Below are positions 1-6,442 of a stretch of 9,711 nt of DNA, piece after piece. This DNA comes from an uncultured Clostridia bacterium. Its GTDB lineage: Bacteria > Bacillota > Clostridia > Christensenellales > Aristaeellaceae. Every line of letters begins with the position of its first letter. Within the stretch, counting starts at the first letter, position 1. The notes beneath the pieces are model-generated. The model saw only the letters and a list, made by a program, of their open reading frames with translations, ran no database searches and had not been told where the DNA came from. Location of the stretch: contig CAMOHY010000068.1 in NCBI GenBank assembly GCA_946615495.1, positions 1 through 9,711 on the forward strand. Reading direction: 5' to 3'. A program made the position numbers and the translations under genes.

Positions 1-25
1 TGGTGTATTCAAAAATGGGCTTCAT
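1..25 (-). CDS. 2-oxoacid:ferredoxin oxidoreductase beta subunit, first 8 codons only (partial)
   Basis: On the minus strand an ATG at 25-23 overlaps the stop of the VorB gene as ATGA and opens a frame reading MKPIFEYT up to the window edge. GGAGG lies 7 bases upstream, inside the end of vorB. In this enzyme family the alpha subunit gene is normally followed by the TPP-binding beta subunit, whose N-terminus often has this kind of short M-x-x-(I/V)-F-E start. The assignment rests on gene order, the coupled start and only eight residues, so the gene is well supported but its product is inferred. Confidence 0.6.
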
Positions 26-1116
26 TTCAATCCCTCCAATACAGCCTTGGCACGCGCGGCCACTTCGGGCGATGTGGGCACCATGCCGCCGGTGCGGTGG
101 GCCAGGTATACGGGCAGGCGGCCATTCAGGGCCAGCTTCACGTCCGTAATCATCTGGCCCATGGAAAGCTCAGCGGAAATGACGGCCTTGGTGGCGCCAA
201 AGTCGATTTCATCAAAGGCCTTTTCCGGGAAGGGCCACAGGGAAATGGGCCGGATCAGCCCCGCCTTCACGCCCTGGGCGGAAAGAATTTCGCAGGCCTC
301 CCGGCAGATGCGGGCCGTGGTGCCAAAGGCCACGAACACAACCTCCGCGCCCTTGAGGTTTTCGGTTTCATACCGGGCCAGCTCCGTTTCCATCCGGGCG
401 TATTTTTCAAACAGCTTTTCCACGTGCTTTTCCAGCACTTCGGGCTGCATGCGCAGCGATTTTACCACCCGCCGGTTCCCGTCGCCGCCCCGGTCGTTAT
501 AGCCGGTGCAGGCCCAGTCCCGCTTGCCCGCGATCTCGTTGGGCTGAAGGACAGGCTTAAATTCGGGCAGGCGCACAGGCTCCATCATCTGGCCGATCAT
601 GCCGTCGGCCAGCACCATAATGGGATTGCGCCAGTACTGCGCCAGGTCCGTACCCTCATACAGCAGGTCCACGGCCTCCTGAATGGAAGCGGGGGCGAAT
701 ACGGGAATGCGGTAGTCGCCGTTGCCGCCGCCGCGGGTCACCTGGTAATAGTCCGCCTGGGCGGGCTGAATGCCGCCGATGCCGGGGCCGCCGCGGCTCA
801 CGTTCATGGCCAGCAGGGGCACCTCCGCGGAGCAAAGGAAGCTCATGCCCTCCTGCATCAGGGCGATGCCGGGGGAGGAGGAGGAAATAAACACCGTGCC
901 GCCGGCGCTGCCCGCGCCGTACGCCATATTGATGGCCCCCAGCTCGCTTTCCGCCTGCACAAAGCACCCGCCGTGCTTGGGCAGTTCCCGGCTCATATAC
1001 TCCGGCACTTCGCTTTGGGGGGTGATGGGATATCCGAAATACAGCCGCGCGCCGCCGCGAATGGCGGCCTCGGCAAAGGCCTCGTTGCCCTTCATGAGCA
1101 CTTTATCGGTGGTCAT
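22..1116 (-). CDS. vorB: 2-oxoacid:ferredoxin oxidoreductase alpha subunit, VorB type
   Basis: This 364-residue protein is the alpha subunit of a multisubunit cytoplasmic 2-oxoacid:ferredoxin oxidoreductase. The enzyme interconverts a 2-oxoacid plus CoA with an acyl-CoA plus CO2, using ferredoxin and TPP. Visible family landmarks are GYPITPQSE (residues 28-36), the QAESELGA segment with Glu56 in the TPP-activating region, and the glycine-rich PGIGGIQPAQADYYQ (111-125). The length is normal for stand-alone VorB/KorA subunits. The start is set by a GGAGGAGGG site just upstream and by an ATGA overlap with the ferredoxin gene. Ferredoxin (delta), alpha and beta therefore form a translationally coupled set. 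Sequence alone does not separate branched-chain (Vor) from 2-oxoglutarate (Kor) specificity; the Vor call comes from overall resemblance and from the neighbouring acyl-CoA synthetase. Confidence 0.87.
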   Translation of the reverse strand: MTTDKVLMKGNEAFAEAAIRGGARLYFGYPITPQSEVPEYMSRELPKHGGCFVQAESELGAINMAYGAGSAGGTVFISSSSPGIALMQEGMSFLCSAEVPLLAMNVSRGGPGIGGIQPAQADYYQVTRGGGNGDYRIPVFAPASIQEAVDLLYEGTDLAQYWRNPIMVLADGMIGQMMEPVRLPEFKPVLQPNEIAGKRDWACTGYNDRGGDGNRRVVKSLRMQPEVLEKHVEKLFEKYARMETELARYETENLKGAEVVFVAFGTTARICREACEILSAQGVKAGLIRPISLWPFPEKAFDEIDFGATKAVISAELSMGQMITDVKLALNGRLPVYLAHRTGGMVPTSPEVAARAKAVLEGLK

Positions 1117-1340
1117 TGGTCGCCCTCCTCCAATTGATAGATTGCGATGGCGCCGTCAGGGCACATCAGCGCGCAGCTTTGGCAGCCGATGCACGCTTCC
1201 TGGTTCACGGCGCAGGCGGGGTGATAACCCTTGGCATTGACCTGGGAGGCCATGCCGATCACACCCTTGGGGCAAACGGACCGGCATAGCTCGCAGCCCT
1301 TGCATTTTTCCGGACGGAAGATCAGCTTAAACGCCCGCAT
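1113..1340 (-). CDS. 2[4Fe-4S] ferredoxin-like delta subunit of the 2-oxoacid oxidoreductase
   Basis: This 75-residue protein has two complete cluster motifs: Cys13-x2-Cys16-x2-Cys19-x3-Cys23-Pro and Cys50-x2-Cys53-x2-Cys56-x3-Cys60-Pro. That is the pattern of bacterial 2[4Fe-4S] ferredoxins, and of the small delta subunits that pass electrons between the TPP site and free ferredoxin in Vor/Kor/Por enzymes. An extra cysteine, Cys43, lies between the motifs. The ATG is preceded by AAGGAGG about 10 bases upstream, and the stop overlaps the vorB start (ATGA). It lies 36 bases after the ATPase gene in the same direction, so all are probably one transcript. The ferredoxin identity is certain; the role as a dedicated subunit comes from position. 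Confidence 0.9.
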   Translation of the reverse strand: MRAFKLIFRPEKCKGCELCRSVCPKGVIGMASQVNAKGYHPACAVNQEACIGCQSCALMCPDGAIAIYQLEEGDQ

Positions 1341-1376
1341 GAAACAGTTTCCTCCTTCTCTTCCTTGTGGTATGGA

Positions 1377-2063
1377 TTACTTATCCAAATAAGCGGGCCG
1401 CATATACAGCCCCAGAGGACGGAGGGACGGGATGTCCCTGATTTCCTCCGGGCTCACGATGCCCGCGGGATAACAGGTAAACAAAAGCGGGATGCCCATT
1501 TGGGCCGAAAGCGCACTGGCCTTTTCATAGCCTTCCCGAATGATTGCCGGCGTGGTTTCCCGCAATAAGTGGGTGTTGTTCACCAGGCCGGTGACGGGCA
1601 TATCCAGCTCCCGCCAGATGGATTCCACGTGCTCGCGGGAGGTTTCCAGCGTCAGCGTTTCGTAGCGCCGGAAATTCACCACCACCCACAATTCATGGTC
1701 CTGCCCCTGAAAATACTTGGCAAACTGCCGCAGCACGCGGGCCCCGGCGTCGTTGCCGCCCAGGTCCACAATGGTTTGGCAGCCCCCGTCCTCCAGCGGC
1801 GCGCGCAGGGCCGCCGTCAGGGCGGGCAATTCGGCCGCGGAGCCGGTGGAATGGAAGGCGTCGCCGTACACGCTCACGCCGTTTTTTTCCAGCAGCTCCA
1901 TCCGCTCGCGGGACCGGAAATAGGGGTTTGCCACGTCCAAATCCACAATGGCCAGCCGGGGAAATTCCCGCTGCTTACGCCGCGCCAGCTCCATCGCCAG
2001 GCTCACCGCCAGCTCAGTTTTTCCGCTGCCGTAATGCCCGGCGATCACGATCATGCGCCGCAC
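1377..2063 (-). CDS. P-loop ATP-binding protein of the vor operon, function unknown
   Basis: This 228-residue cytoplasmic protein starts with a P-loop, GHYGSGKTE (residues 9-17). It continues with DLDVANPYFRSRE (41-53), DLGGND (100-105) and VNNTHL (161-166). The layout resembles the deviant-Walker SIMIBI (MinD/CobQ-like) nucleotide-binding class. The GTG at 2063-2061 is chosen because a GGGGGAGAGG site lies just upstream and because the promoter's -10 box (2095-2100) rules out starts further upstream: the in-frame ATG near 2098 lies inside the -10 box. An ATG three codons downstream is the alternative. It is the first gene of the operon, ahead of the ferredoxin and vorB. A role in assembling or activating the oxidoreductase, for example cluster or cofactor loading, is inference only. 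Confidence 0.75.
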   Translation of the reverse strand: MRRMIVIAGHYGSGKTELAVSLAMELARRKQREFPRLAIVDLDVANPYFRSRERMELLEKNGVSVYGDAFHSTGSAAELPALTAALRAPLEDGGCQTIVDLGGNDAGARVLRQFAKYFQGQDHELWVVVNFRRYETLTLETSREHVESIWRELDMPVTGLVNNTHLLRETTPAIIREGYEKASALSAQMGIPLLFTCYPAGIVSPEEIRDIPSLRPLGLYMRPAYLDK

Positions 2064-2094
2064 ATGCCTCTCCCCCTTCCGCGCCCTTTTTGCC

Positions 2095-2123
2095 ATTATG
2101 GCCCCGTATGCGAAAAATGTCAA
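2095..2123 (-). promoter_or_regulatory. Sigma-A promoter of the ATPase-ferredoxin-vorB operon
   Basis: On the minus strand, TTGACA (2123-2118) is followed by a 17-base spacer and CATAAT (2100-2095), matching the consensus at 11 of 12 positions. Transcription should start near 2088, about 25 bases before the GTG start. That leaves no room for a riboswitch on this side. Confidence 0.82.
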
Positions 2124-2178
2124 GGCGCAATGGTTGTATTTCTTTTGTATATCATGAAAAAATAAGGAATTTTCCCCG

Positions 2179-2207
2179 TTGACTTTTCCGCCCCAATCTG
2201 CTAAACT
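2179..2207 (+). promoter_or_regulatory. Promoter of the T-box transcript
   Basis: TTGACT (2179-2184), a 17-base spacer and TAAACT (2202-2207) lie just before the T-box leader, so transcription should start near 2214. The -35 box is near consensus and the -10 box matches at 4 of 6 positions. The promoter is divergent from, and does not overlap, the vor operon promoter. Confidence 0.7.
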
Positions 2208-2214
2208 ATTTGCA

Positions 2215-2486
2215 ATCGCATAAAAAGGCGATGACGGAGAAGGCAGAATTTCCTGCCGCCCAAAGAGAGCCGGGGCAGCTGAAAACCGGCGGCGGCGAAA
2301 ATTCAAGGCTGTGGCTCCTGAGCCGGTCAGCTGAACCGATAGTAGGCTGTCCCGCGTACGCTGCGTCAGTGCGGAGGGCTTCATGGGAGCCCGTGAGGGG
2401 CGCTTTTATCAGCGCAATTTGAGTGGTACCGCGAGCTGTGTTCATTCAGCCCGTCTCAAAGAAAAGCTTTGGGGCGGGCTTTTTCC
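2215..2486 (+). promoter_or_regulatory. T-box riboswitch (tRNA-sensing leader)
   Basis: The leader has the ordered landmarks of a transcriptional T-box. A GATGACGGAG kink-turn region (from 2230) pairs with CTCCTGAG (2315-2322). Stem I helices are GAATTT/AAATTC (2246-2251/2299-2304) and GCCGCC/GGCGGC (2255-2260/2291-2296). AGAGAG sits at 2264-2269 in the distal loop, and stem III is GCGC/GCGC (2400-2403/2412-2415). The T-box core is GAGTGGTACCGCG (2421-2433). The antiterminator uses TTTGAG/CTCAAA (2418-2423/2455-2460) and GCTG/CAGC (2435-2438/2447-2450), which excludes the terminator. The bulge UGGU (2424-2427) calls for a tRNA with discriminator base A. The specifier strand is 2305-2314; GTG (2311-2313, Val) followed by G2314 fits best by position, but GCT (Ala) or CTG (Leu) cannot be excluded. 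The class is near certain, the amino acid is not. Confidence 0.93.
2448..2485 (+). terminator. T-box intrinsic terminator
   Basis: AGCCCGTCTCAAAG (2448-2461) pairs over 14 positions with CTTTGGGGCGGGCT (2467-2480), including two G-U pairs, around a 5-base loop, and is followed by a short U run. The 5' arm shares bases with the T-box antiterminator, so only one of the two can form. It lies 70 bases before the acyl-CoA synthetase start. Confidence 0.92.
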
Positions 2487-2553
2487 TGCCTCAAGGGAGG
2501 AGTGAAGGCTCCTTCTCCTGCCTCACACTTTTTACCAAAGGAGGTTTTCCCCT

Positions 2554-4830
2554 ATGTCCACCACCGCCCAGGCCCCCGAAATGCTGCGGGACGTGGCCGC
2601 CCGTATCCGAGAACTGAAAGATATTTCCGGCTATACCACCGCCGACTTGGCCCGGATGACGGGCTTCAGCGAAGCAGACTGCGCCCGGTACGAAACCGGC
2701 ATCGCTGAAATGCCCTTCTCCTTTGTGCATAAATGCGCCGCCGCCTTCGGGGTAGACATTGTGGACCTGATCGAAGGCACCAGCCCCCGGCTTTCCAATT
2801 ATACCATCACCCGCCACGGCGAAGGCGAAATCGTGACGGACATTAAGGGCATCAACATGCGCAACCTGGCCCCCATGTTCCGCAAGCGCATCGTGGAGCC
2901 GTATTTGACCCGCTATTCCTATGACCCCGCCCTCCAGGCCGCCCCCATCGAAACGGTGAGCCATCCCGGCCAGGAATTTGACTATATCCTCTCCGGCGTG
3001 CTCCGCGCCCAGATCGGCGAGCACACCGAAACATTGCGGGCGGGCGATTCCATCTTTTTTGATTCCTCCACGCCCCACGGCCTCATCGCCGCCGAAGGGC
3101 AGGACTGCGTGTTCCTGGCAGTGGTCATTCCCGGCGAGGAAACGGAATACAATCCCCACATTCACGAAGCCGCCGCCCCCGTGCAGCAGGCGCAGGCCAT
3201 CATTGCCGACCGGTTCGTGGACACGGTGGTAAACGAAAAGGGCACGCCCGTTTCCGTGCATTACCACGATATTGACCAGTTCAATTTCGCCTTTGACGTG
3301 ATGGATGAATTATCCAAGGAGCACCCGGACCAATTGGCCCTGCTGCACCTGGACATCAACAAAAAGGAACGGCGCTTCACCTTCCTGGATTTGCACAAGA
3401 TGAGCAACCGGGCCGCCAATTATTACAAGTCCATCGGCATCAAAAAGGGCGACCGGGTGATGCTGGTGCTCAGGCGGCAGTATCATTTCTGGATCACCAT
3501 GCTGGCCATGGAAAAAATCGGCGCGGTGGTTATCCCCGCCACGGACCAGTTGCTCTGCAAGGACTACATTTACCGCTTTAAGACCGGCGAAATCAGCGCC
3601 GTGGTGTGCACCAGCCACGGCCAGGCCGCGGGCGAAATTGAAAAGGCCCTGCCCGAATGCCCTGGAATTCAAATCAAGGTGTTCTGCGGCGGCCAGCGGG
3701 AAGGCTGGCACGATTTTGACAGCGAATACAGCGTGTTTTCCTCCCACTTTGAGCGGCCCCAGGACGCGGCCTGCGGCGACGACCCGCTGCTCATGTTCTT
3801 TACCTCCGGCACCACCGGCTATCCCAAATTGGTGTGCCACAGCCACAAGTATCCCCTGGGCCATTATATGACCGCCAAATATTGGCACAACGTGCTGCCC
3901 GGCCAACTGCATTTGACCATTTCCGATACGGGCTGGGCCAAGGCCTGCTGGGGCAAAATCTTTGGCCAGTGGCTGTGCGAAGCCGCCATTTTCGTTTATG
4001 ATTTCGACCGGTTCCACGCGGAGGATATCCTGCCCCTGTTCAAGCAGTACAATATCAAAACCTTCTGCGCGCCGCCCACCATGTACCGCATGCTCATTAA
4101 GGAGGATTTGAGCAAGTACGACCTATCCTCCATCCGCTACGCCACCATCGCCGGCGAAGCGCTGAACCCGGAGGTGTTCCAGAAGTTCAAGGAAGCCACC
4201 GGCATCACCATCATGGAGGGCTTTGGCCAGAGCGAAAGCGCCATCATCATCGGCAACCTGACGGGCATGAACCCCAAGCCCGGCTCCATGGGCAAGCCCG
4301 TGCCCCTCTATGATGTGGACATCGTGGACCCCTCCGGAAACCCTGTGCCCGTCGGCGAAGTGGGCGAAATCGTCATCCACACGGAGCACGGGCCCCAGTG
4401 CGGCTTGCTCACCGGCTACTACGGCAGCACGGACCGCAACGTGAACGGCAACTGGCACGACGGCCTGTACCACACCGGCGACACTGCCTGGAAGGATGAG
4501 GACGGCTACTTCTGGTACGTGGGCCGGGTGGACGACCTCATCAAGTCCTCCGGCTACCGCATCGGGCCCTTTGAAATCGAGTCCGTCATCATGGAATTGC
4601 CCTACGTGCTGGAGTGCGGCGTATCCGCCGCCCCGGACCCGGTGCGCGGCCAGGTGGTCAAGGCCAGCATTGTGCTGGTGAAGGGCAAGGAGGGCACGGA
4701 GGAGCTCAAGAAGGAAATTCAAAGCTACGTCAAGCAGCGCACTGCGCCCTACAAGTACCCCCGCATCGTGGTATTCCGGGATGAATTGCCCAAAACCACC
4801 AGCGGCAAGATTCAGCGGGCACTGCTGTAA
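2554..4830 (+). CDS. XRE helix-turn-helix / cupin / acyl-CoA synthetase fusion protein
   Basis: This 758-residue cytoplasmic protein has three parts. Residues about 8-64 look like an XRE-type helix-turn-helix. Residues about 115-190 look like a cupin (HPGQEFDYILSG at 137-148, His175). Residues about 225-758 form an AMP-forming acyl-CoA synthetase that makes acyl-AMP and then the acyl-CoA thioester. Enzyme motifs are intact: the phosphate loop TSGTTGYPK (417-425), MEGFGQSE (554-561), YHTGD (639-643), GRVDDLIKSSGYRIGP (657-672) and PKTTSGKIQR (746-755) with catalytic Lys752. The C-terminus stops three residues after this motif, shorter than usual. The overall look is of the medium-chain/branched acyl group, but the substrate is not readable. 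The start follows AAAGGAGG with 9 bases spacing. It is controlled by the T-box upstream and is divergent from the vor operon. The N-terminal part could bind DNA and sense a ligand, making this a possible enzyme-regulator. Confidence 0.9.
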   Translation: MSTTAQAPEMLRDVAARIRELKDISGYTTADLARMTGFSEADCARYETGIAEMPFSFVHKCAAAFGVDIVDLIEGTSPRLSNYTITRHGEGEIVTDIKGINMRNLAPMFRKRIVEPYLTRYSYDPALQAAPIETVSHPGQEFDYILSGVLRAQIGEHTETLRAGDSIFFDSSTPHGLIAAEGQDCVFLAVVIPGEETEYNPHIHEAAAPVQQAQAIIADRFVDTVVNEKGTPVSVHYHDIDQFNFAFDVMDELSKEHPDQLALLHLDINKKERRFTFLDLHKMSNRAANYYKSIGIKKGDRVMLVLRRQYHFWITMLAMEKIGAVVIPATDQLLCKDYIYRFKTGEISAVVCTSHGQAAGEIEKALPECPGIQIKVFCGGQREGWHDFDSEYSVFSSHFERPQDAACGDDPLLMFFTSGTTGYPKLVCHSHKYPLGHYMTAKYWHNVLPGQLHLTISDTGWAKACWGKIFGQWLCEAAIFVYDFDRFHAEDILPLFKQYNIKTFCAPPTMYRMLIKEDLSKYDLSSIRYATIAGEALNPEVFQKFKEATGITIMEGFGQSESAIIIGNLTGMNPKPGSMGKPVPLYDVDIVDPSGNPVPVGEVGEIVIHTEHGPQCGLLTGYYGSTDRNVNGNWHDGLYHTGDTAWKDEDGYFWYVGRVDDLIKSSGYRIGPFEIESVIMELPYVLECGVSAAPDPVRGQVVKASIVLVKGKEGTEELKKEIQSYVKQRTAPYKYPRIVVFRDELPKTTSGKIQRALL

Positions 4831-4832
4831 TG

Positions 4833-4893
4833 CCATCGAAAGTGTGTAAGCAGTCTTTCGATGGGAACAGCAATTTGCTGTAAAAATTGCTGT
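4833..4893 (+). repeat. Two inverted repeats after the acyl-CoA synthetase gene
   Basis: CCATCGAAAG (4833-4842) pairs perfectly with CTTTCGATGG (4855-4864). Immediately after it, ACAGCAATTT (4867-4876) pairs with AAATTGCTGT (4884-4893), followed by six A. They stand between the stop codon and the main terminator. Neither has a U-run on the plus strand, so they may stabilise the mRNA 3' end rather than terminate. They also contain two close copies of a TTGCTGTAAAAA unit. Confidence 0.6.
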
Positions 4894-4901
4894 AAAAAAT
4901 G

Positions 4902-4939
4902 GCACTTCCAGGCAGTTCAGCCTGGAAGTGCTCTTTTTT
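4902..4939. terminator. Bidirectional intrinsic terminator between convergent genes
   Basis: A perfect 12-bp stem, GCACTTCCAGGC (4902-4913) with GCCTGGAAGTGC (4920-4931), has a 6-base loop. It is followed by TCTTTTTT on the plus strand, and by six T on the minus strand (forward A-run 4894-4899). It can therefore end both the acyl-CoA synthetase transcript and the opposing MATE transcript. The remaining bases 4940-4990 show no clear feature. Confidence 0.93.
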
Positions 4940-4990
4940 ACGGCCGCATATATTTATATTAGCTGTTAGACACTGAACAGGAAGGCTTCC

Positions 4991-6331
4991 TCACGCCACG
5001 TTTCTCACCAAGGCGCTCCGGCTGTAGCGCACAAGAAGCAGCGTGGAGCACATGATCCAGCCCATGGGATAGGCCAGCGCCACCGCCACAAAGCCCGCGC
5101 CCAGGGCCTTTGTCACCGCCAGATAAATTTGGCGGAACACCACGAAGGAGGCCAGCATGATAACGGTGGGCACCGTGGCGTCGCCGATGCCGCGCAGGGC
5201 CCCGGCATAGATTTGGTTAAAGCAGATGGTCACATAAAAGGGCGTTACAATGCGGATGAACCTTTCGCCAAAGGCTACCACTTCCTCCTCCGGGGAAAAG
5301 AAGCCCAGCAGCGGCCTGGCCAGGAAAAACACCACCAAGCCCAGGGCCACCGTGGCCCCCAGGCTCATGAACGTGGCGGTGCGCACGCCGTCCCTGGCCC
5401 GCTTGGCCTGCTTCGCGCCCCAGTTTTGCCCAACGAAGGTGGTGGAGGACATGCTGATGGCCTGCACCGGAATGAGGGCAAAGGCGTCCACCTTGTTGTA
5501 AATGCCGTAGCCCGCCATGCAGGCGGAGCCGAAATAATTGATGTAGGACTGCACAAACACATTGGAAAACGCCGTGATAGCGGATTGGATGCTGCTGGGC
5601 AAGCCGATTTTCAAAATGCTAAACAGCGATTCCCGGTCGATGCGCAGCTGCCGCCAGCGAATGCCGTAGCCGCCGTCCTCCCGGCTGAGGGTGATAAGGA
5701 TGAGCAGCGCGGACACGATCTGGGACAGGATGGTGGCGTAGGCCACCCCGTCCACGCCCATATGAAGGCCCAGTACAAAGGCCAGGTCCAGCACAGTGTT
5801 GAGCAGGGCAGACACGATGAGGAAAATCAGGGGCCTTCTGGAATCGCCCACAGCCCTTAGGATGCCGCTGCCCATGTTGTAAAACAGCACGCCGGACACG
5901 CCCGAAAAATAAATGGATAAATAAGTGTGCGATTCGCCCATCACATCGTCCGGCGTCTGCATGAAGCGCAGCATGGGATCAATAATAAGCTGGCCCAGCA
6001 AAGTGGCCAGCACGCTCATGATGAAGGTGACGGCGATGGTGGTATGCACCGCTTTGCCAAGGCCCTGGCGGTCATGGGCCCCATAGCGCTGGGAAATGAC
6101 CACCGACGCGCCGGTGGCCAATCCTGCGCAGAAGCCCACAATGGTGTTAATGACCGAGCCCGTGGAGCCAACCGCCGCCTGGGCCTGCTGGCCCACGAAC
6201 TGGCCCACCACCACCGTGTCCACTGTGTTATACAATTGCTGAAACAGCAGGCCGACAGCCATGGGGATGGAAAATTGCAGCAAATGCTTCCAAATACTGC
6301 CCTGAGTCATGTCCGCATCCGTTCTTGCCAT
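4991..6331 (-). CDS. MATE family multidrug/cation exporter
   Basis: This 446-residue polytopic inner-membrane protein has the length and about 12 hydrophobic segments of the MATE (NorM/DinF-like) family. These proteins export drugs, dyes or metabolites in exchange for Na+ or H+. The N-terminus has the typical layout: a short charged lead with MTQGSIWK, then a first helix with SIPMAVGLLFQQLYNTVD ending near Asp38 and VVVGQFVG. A second half repeats the fold with a similar SIPMA-like helix entry (KIGLPSSIQ). The ATG at 6331-6329 is chosen because AGGAGG lies 6 bases upstream; an in-frame ATG at 6370 would place this site inside the gene and overlap the -10 box. It has its own promoter and is monocistronic or shares read-through with bioY. 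The substrate cannot be told. Confidence 0.9.
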   Translation of the reverse strand: MARTDADMTQGSIWKHLLQFSIPMAVGLLFQQLYNTVDTVVVGQFVGQQAQAAVGSTGSVINTIVGFCAGLATGASVVISQRYGAHDRQGLGKAVHTTIAVTFIMSVLATLLGQLIIDPMLRFMQTPDDVMGESHTYLSIYFSGVSGVLFYNMGSGILRAVGDSRRPLIFLIVSALLNTVLDLAFVLGLHMGVDGVAYATILSQIVSALLILITLSREDGGYGIRWRQLRIDRESLFSILKIGLPSSIQSAITAFSNVFVQSYINYFGSACMAGYGIYNKVDAFALIPVQAISMSSTTFVGQNWGAKQAKRARDGVRTATFMSLGATVALGLVVFFLARPLLGFFSPEEEVVAFGERFIRIVTPFYVTICFNQIYAGALRGIGDATVPTVIMLASFVVFRQIYLAVTKALGAGFVAVALAYPMGWIMCSTLLLVRYSRSALVRNVA

Positions 6332-6360
6332 GCGCCGCCTCCTGTTCTTTTGTCTTGTCG

Positions 6361-6389
6361 ATGATATCACGCGGGACTGTTCCCGTCAA
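6361..6389 (-). promoter_or_regulatory. Sigma-A promoter of the MATE gene
   Basis: On the minus strand TTGACG (6389-6384), a 17-base spacer and TATCAT (6366-6361) give 10 of 12 consensus matches. The predicted start is near 6354, about 23 bases before the ATG. The promoter lies in the 107-base gap after bioY. Confidence 0.8.
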
Positions 6390-6415
6390 CCGCAAATGGA
6401 ATTTTTTGGTGATTT

Positions 6416-6442
6416 TTGACAGTCAGGCGTATTTTCTGTCAA
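6416..6442. repeat. Inverted repeat over the bioY stop codon
   Basis: TTGACAG (6416-6422) and CTGTCAA (6436-6442) form a perfect 7-bp inverted repeat with a 13-base loop. It overlaps the bioY stop and lies 27 bases upstream of the MATE promoter's -35 box. On the minus strand, the direction of both genes, no T-run follows, so it is not a terminator for bioY. It could be an operator for the MATE gene, or chance. Confidence 0.4.

Noticed and set aside
97..1137. Long plus-strand ORFs opposite vorB, and similar ones opposite the acyl-CoA synthetase, MATE and bioY genes
   Set aside because: These are antisense frames kept open by high-GC codon use; they show no domain motifs and have a His/Gly/Ala-rich composition typical of shadows.
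2124..2178. Direct TTGTAT copies and a GGAA-TT-TTCC motif in the divergent intergenic region, as operators for the helix-turn-helix fusion protein
   Set aside because: The motifs are short and AT-rich and not symmetric around either promoter; not enough to call a binding site.
2064..2384. Long N-terminal extension of the P-loop ATPase frame
   Set aside because: It runs through the operon's own promoter and antisense to the T-box; the GTG at 2063 has a ribosome site and lies just downstream of the predicted transcript start.
2210..2422. 70-codon plus-strand ORF upstream of the acyl-CoA synthetase
   Set aside because: It coincides with the T-box leader, has no proper ribosome site, and the RNA structure explains the sequence better.
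6416..6442. Inverted repeat at the bioY stop as a terminator
   Set aside because: The stem is only 7 bp and the T-run follows on the plus strand, where no gene needs it; no T-run follows in the bioY direction.
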